From NCBI GenBank assembly GCA_003978135.1, contig QOAL01000098.1:1-8054 (forward strand): a stretch of DNA of 8,054 bases, read 5' to 3'. The stretch is from Thermodesulfatator sp. GTDB lineage: Bacteria; Desulfobacterota; Dissulfuribacteria; Dissulfuribacterales; QOAL01. How positions within the stretch are numbered: position 1 is the first letter of the stretch; every line of letters begins with the position of its first letter. The translations under genes were made by a program, and so were the position numbers. The notes beneath the pieces were generated by a model. That model ran no database searches and had not been told where the DNA came from. It worked only from the letters and a program-made list of their open reading frames with translations. Positions 5,300-8,054 of this stretch are shown here, one piece after another.

Positions 5300-7132
5300 T
5301 GAAAAGCTTCCCTTCCTTATATTCGAAAAAAGCAGTTCAGGCAGGCTGTAAACAATGCCCCAGAAACCGTGCCTCAACTGGCCACCATGATCAAAGGGCA
5401 TGACAAGGACACCTGCTGCAGTACAAAAAACGCCCCATACGGTGTTGACTGCGCCAAATAGCGGGCGCGGCAGCAGGACATCATCGGTGAACAGGAGGAA
5501 ACTGGTATCTGCCGGATTCGGCCTGTAAACCGTGGAACTCATGGTATTAAACTCCCTGAGATAAACTACCAGCGGGTTTTCATGCCGGTAGAGCTCAGCG
5601 AGTCTTCTTTTCCTCAAAGAGGGCATGAACACCACAGTGGCAGGTTTCATGCAGGAAACCCATTTCCTGAAAAACATGAAGGGAATAAAATCAGACGGGC
5701 CGGTTATTGACCTGGATACAGATTCTGCCATTGCCCCTTCCCCAAGGGCAGTTTCAGCCTCCCTGGCAAGCTCGGTAACGCAGTTCGAGGTTACAAGATT
5801 GTAGGAGTAGATGCGCCTCAGGCAAGCCCGGTATCCGGCAAGGTCCTGGCCAGGCTTTCCCAGGATGGCCGGATCCAAACCAGTACTGCGCCGGACCCTG
5901 ACACGGGCGGCCTTGCATGGCAGACCGGCGCCATCATGCATCCGTACGGCAGCCTGGTTCTCAAGGCCCCTTTGAAGTTCATAAAGCCGTGCAGCCTGGT
6001 TCTCCAGGCCATTGTAAGCCACCTGGTCGAGTTTCTTTCCGGTACAGAAGCCATTTTCTGTCTCTATCAGGCGTCTTTTCAGGTCTTCATGGAGCATTTC
6101 CATGGAATACCTGTCTGCTGAAATAATATCAGGAGACACCTTCTGGCAGTCTTCCGGAAAGGGGTCCAGTACCAGGAGCCGTCCCGCCTTGATGCTCCTT
6201 GATACCGCCTGGTATCTTGCAATCTGCACCAGGAGCACCTGCCCCCGGCCTGGATTTCCTGAGCCCAAGGATGAGATTATTGATTCCTCGAGGCGCTCCT
6301 TAAGCGAGGAAAGGCTTTTCTTGAAACATGGACAAATTGCCCCTCCGTCCATGAGCATTTCCTCCTTTATGGAGATGCCATGTCTCAAAACTGCAATGGC
6401 AGCCTTGATGGAATAAAGCTCTGCAAACGCCTGGGGAAAGGTACGGACCAGGGGCACAAGATCCATTCTGTCCAGGGGAAAGGTTACATGAGGAGCTGGG
6501 CAGGTATCAAGTCTTGCCATCTGTTCCTGGATTGCCCGGAAACATTTATTGAAAAAGCCCTTTCCGAAACGGGCTATAATGGATTTGTGCAGGTGCTGCA
6601 TGGAAGGGGGAACATTTTTAGAATCCATGTCATAAAGGCCCAGGCCGGGAATTTCCACACTGCTGTCCTTCCCTGTCACAGATGATTTAATAAACCGGTA
6701 ATTTCCCGACAGGGCCTCCAGGTTGTCAAAATTCCTGGCCTGGGCAAGAAGAAGCAGGGTGAGACGCCTTTCAAGTGCCTTTAAAGTACCAGGGGCGACC
6801 CGGGTTTCTGCCACGAACATGGAACGATTTTCTATATCGTTATAGACCTGCCTGAAATGCTCCCAGCCATCCCTTTTGAGCCTGAAAAAACCGTCTGGAT
6901 ACTGCTGAAAATGATAGACAAATCCGTTCAGTCTCAAGCCCACATGACCGCCACTTGCTCCCCCTGTGTTGGATTCTATGTAAATCAGATCCACGAATCC
7001 GGGGCCTTCACCAGAGAAGGCACCAGCCTCGGCAAGAAAAAATTTCCACGGAAAAACAAGGCAGAAAACAAAAAGGCAGGCTATGACAGCCCTCTTTTTT
7101 AAAACAGATGCTAAATAGGTTTTAACGACCAT
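5285..7132 (-). CDS. large exported protein with permuted papain-fold (NlpC/P60-LRAT-like) His...Cys motifs
   Basis: From ATG 7132 the product is 615 residues. The N-terminus (basic KKR, then the hydrophobic run AVIACLFVFCLVFPWKFFLAEAGA) is a signal peptide or anchor. Just after it SGGHVGLRLNGFVYHFQ (His at about residue 63) and, ~390 residues later, NLVTSNCVTELARE (Cys at about 451) give the His-before-Cys order of circularly permuted papain-fold enzymes (NlpC/P60 relatives, LRAT-like). Such enzymes usually act as amidases, peptidases or acyltransferases. The function here is inferred from two short motifs. The region between is helical, contains GLENQAA twice 14 residues apart, and I do not recognise it. 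Two hydrophobic stretches near the C-terminus (about 560-581 and 589-604, containing SLPELLFSNIRKGSF) suggest membrane association. An in-frame GTG at 7207 would extend the N-terminus by 25 residues, but that spoils the signal peptide. The ribosome site before ATG 7132 is weak. A large palindrome separates it from the next gene, so it is probably a separate unit. Confidence 0.75.
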   Translation of the reverse strand: MVVKTYLASVLKKRAVIACLFVFCLVFPWKFFLAEAGAFSGEGPGFVDLIYIESNTGGASGGHVGLRLNGFVYHFQQYPDGFFRLKRDGWEHFRQVYNDIENRSMFVAETRVAPGTLKALERRLTLLLLAQARNFDNLEALSGNYRFIKSSVTGKDSSVEIPGLGLYDMDSKNVPPSMQHLHKSIIARFGKGFFNKCFRAIQEQMARLDTCPAPHVTFPLDRMDLVPLVRTFPQAFAELYSIKAAIAVLRHGISIKEEMLMDGGAICPCFKKSLSSLKERLEESIISSLGSGNPGRGQVLLVQIARYQAVSRSIKAGRLLVLDPFPEDCQKVSPDIISADRYSMEMLHEDLKRRLIETENGFCTGKKLDQVAYNGLENQAARLYELQRGLENQAAVRMHDGAGLPCKAARVRVRRSTGLDPAILGKPGQDLAGYRACLRRIYSYNLVTSNCVTELAREAETALGEGAMAESVSRSITGPSDFIPFMFFRKWVSCMKPATVVFMPSLRKRRLAELYRHENPLVVYLREFNTMSSTVYRPNPADTSFLLFTDDVLLPRPLFGAVNTVWGVFCTAAGVLVMPFDHGGQLRHGFWGIVYSLPELLFSNIRKGSFSWTGQ

Positions 7133-7200
7133 GCACAAATAGGTTTTTCTCGAGGGCAGGCGCCCTGAAGACAACCACAGGTTACCCCTCACAGGGCAGA

Positions 7201-7222
7201 TGATCACAGAGTCCTGTGGTCA
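7201..7222. repeat. hairpin upstream of the exported-protein gene
   Basis: TGATCACAG (7201-7209) and CTGTGGTCA (7214-7222) pair over nine positions (one G-U type mismatch) around a four-base loop AGTC. It lies between the exported-protein start and the first palindromic element. No T-run follows on either strand. It may be an operator or an outlying part of the repeat cluster. Confidence 0.4.
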
Positions 7223-7231
7223 TCGTCTCCA

Positions 7232-7340
7232 GTAAGCGGTTAGAGGGTGCTGCAGATGCAAGGCGGCGGGTGCGCTGACGTACTCCCTGTACTTCAAGCG
7301 CCCGCTAACGCTGCAGATGCGGTGCCCTGTGACCGCTTAC
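7232..7340. repeat. 109-bp imperfect palindrome (GTAC-N5-GTAC core), copy 1
   Basis: The ends GTAAGCGGT (7232-7240) and ACCGCTTAC (7332-7340) are exact complements. The centre is GTAC (7280-7283), TCCCT, GTAC (7289-7292), exactly midway between the ends, and most of the arms pair (for example AGGGTGC with the complement of GTGCCCT). The core layout is the same as in the palindrome at 5143-5280 although the arm sequences differ, so both may belong to one class of intergenic palindromes. Confidence 0.75.
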
Positions 7341-7395
7341 AACCGCAGATGTAACTTATCAATATAAGCCCGTATAAATTTTCCTGCATCAGCTT

Positions 7396-7487
7396 GCAGG
7401 GTCATGCAGATTTAATATGTAGGGCGCGCAGAACTGCTTCCTGTACTTCAAACTCCTGACAGGGCCATAGATACGGCACCCTGTGAG
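7396..7487. repeat. degenerate direct copy of the 7232-7340 palindrome, copy 2
   Basis: Aligned at a constant offset of 154 bases with no gaps, this segment matches copy 1 over about 61 of 89 positions by my hand count, including CTGTACTTCAA (7441-7451) and CCCTGTGA near the end. It has lost one of the two central GTAC words and much of its self-complementarity, so it looks like a decayed copy. The outer GTAAGCGGT ends are not present. Confidence 0.6.
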
Positions 7488-7545
7488 AAAATCCCCCTAA
7501 AAAAAATTGCTTACATCCGTGATATTGTTGTTTTGGGGCAACCCG

Positions 7546-7583
7546 GCCATTGTCCAAAGGACCATTTGGGAACGAACAATGGC
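7546..7583 (-). terminator. hairpin directly after the lipoprotein stop codon
   Basis: GCCATTGT (7546-7553) pairs with ACAATGGC (7576-7583). Inside it CCAAA (7554-7558) pairs with TTTGG (7565-7569), giving a 13-bp stem with a six-base bulge and a six-base loop. On the minus strand it begins two bases after the TGA of the lipoprotein gene. A T-run on that strand appears only ~40 bases later (7500-7507), so termination is plausible but not of the standard form. Confidence 0.4.
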
Positions 7584-7585
7584 TA

Positions 7586-8014
7586 TCAGTATGCGTCTTT
7601 TATCCAATCAAGCCTCTGGCTGTTACTACTTATAAGCACATTCAGGTAGGGCAGATCTTTTACCTGGTCCTTTGGAATTCCCGCTTCCTTGAGCCCCTGT
7701 CCTATGGCCTTGTATGTGTATTCATAACTTTCCCAGTCAGAGATTCCATGCTTCTGGGCAATCTTGGATAGCCCCCGCATAAAATCATCCGCAGTAACCG
7801 CACTTTCTGCCACGGCTTCCGTGTAGGTGGATACATCATTGACATAGGCCTTCCTGGTCTCTTCAGACACCTCTGGCCCTGAACTGGACGTACTCGAACG
7901 GGAAATGGAACGGGATGAATCAGAACTTGATGAAATGGATTCGGAAATGGAACACCCGGAAACCATCAAAACAAGGCCCATTAACAAAGAATAAACAATC
8001 TTATAATTCTTCAA
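7586..8014 (-). CDS. small Ser-rich lipoprotein of unknown function
   Basis: The product is 142 residues. The N-terminus has Lys-rich and hydrophobic parts ending in the lipobox LMVSGC with Cys at residue 21, so it should be lipidated and anchored in the envelope. A low-complexity Ser/Arg linker follows (residues 22-45, SESISSSSDSSRSISRSS and onward). The C-terminal part (about 56-142) is a folded-looking helical segment with GISDWESYEYTYKAIGQGLKEAGI. I have seen similar small lipoproteins annotated only as hypothetical in deltaproteobacterial genomes, without a named role. The start is a TTG (8012-8014), chosen because AAGGAGA (8022-8028) lies about seven bases before it and the signal sequence begins there. 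Only 40 bases upstream are in the window, so promoter and operon partners cannot be seen. Confidence 0.85.
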   Translation of the reverse strand: MKNYKIVYSLLMGLVLMVSGCSISESISSSSDSSRSISRSSTSSSGPEVSEETRKAYVNDVSTYTEAVAESAVTADDFMRGLSKIAQKHGISDWESYEYTYKAIGQGLKEAGIPKDQVKDLPYLNVLISSNSQRLDWIKDAY

Positions 8015-8021
8015 AAATTTA

Positions 8022-8028
8022 TCTCCTT
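8022..8028 (-). promoter_or_regulatory. ribosome binding site for a TTG start
   Basis: The minus strand reads AAGGAGA here, a near-perfect Shine-Dalgarno sequence about seven bases before TTG (8012-8014). It decides the non-ATG start of the lipoprotein gene; no ATG or GTG lies before the signal sequence. Confidence 0.8.
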
Positions 8029-8054
8029 TTAAAAAAACCTTTCAGATAAAGCCA

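Larger units (their letters stand above)
7208..7585. other. repeat-filled intergenic region
   Basis: No gene is visible in these ~380 bases between the exported-protein gene and the lipoprotein gene. They hold two related palindromic elements in direct orientation (7232-7340 and 7396-7487) and an AT-rich spacer between them (7341-7395). On the minus strand there is also a run of eight T residues (7500-7507) and a hairpin next to the lipoprotein stop codon (7546-7583). The promoter of the exported-protein gene should lie here, but I could not pick convincing -35 and -10 boxes. Confidence 0.55.

Noticed and set aside
6102..6685. Plus-strand frames of about 100 codons opposite the exported-protein gene
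   Set aside because: They lie antisense to a gene with a clear signal peptide and conserved-looking motifs, and have no ribosome sites or recognisable domains.

Overview
The window looks like chromosomal sequence from a Gram-negative bacterium. It encodes an outer-membrane beta-barrel protein ending in Phe, a lipoprotein with a lipobox, and signal-peptide-bearing envelope proteins. Gene style (DUF202, SIMPL, dCache and AlbA_2 proteins) and the long GTAC-centred intergenic palindromes resemble Desulfobacterota (former Deltaproteobacteria). That assignment is inference from memory of such genomes, not a search result. No rRNA, tRNA, CRISPR array or intact insertion sequence was recognised.

Layout. 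1-439: AT-rich intergenic DNA with a candidate sigma-54 promoter (306-321). 440-1249 (+): outer-membrane beta-barrel protein, followed by a textbook terminator (1291-1316). 1317-2067: about 750 bases with no convincing gene, holding a 144-bp inverted-repeat element (1447-1590), a competing hairpin (1587-1606) and a sigma-70-like promoter (1692-1719). 2068-2502 (+): three-helix DUF202 membrane protein whose start is unclear. 2520-2672: a small open stretch on the minus strand. 2673-5057 (-): a probable two-gene operon, a membrane-anchored dCache sensor fused to an AlbA_2/Schlafen-like domain followed by a SIMPL-domain protein. 5143-5280: a 138-bp imperfect palindrome. 5285-7132 (-): a large exported protein with the His...Cys order of circularly permuted papain-fold (NlpC/P60-LRAT-like) enzymes. 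7208-7585: two related palindromic elements in direct orientation, 154 bp apart. 7586-8014 (-): a small Ser-rich lipoprotein.

Function. Nearly every gene product is predicted to sit in or be exported through the envelope. The only tight gene coupling is the sensor-AlbA_2 plus SIMPL pair. Its architecture (extracytoplasmic ligand-sensing domain, two membrane helices, cytoplasmic nucleic-acid-binding or nuclease-like domain) is the best candidate here for an undescribed signalling system. The other genes are separated by repeats and long spacers and are probably independent units.
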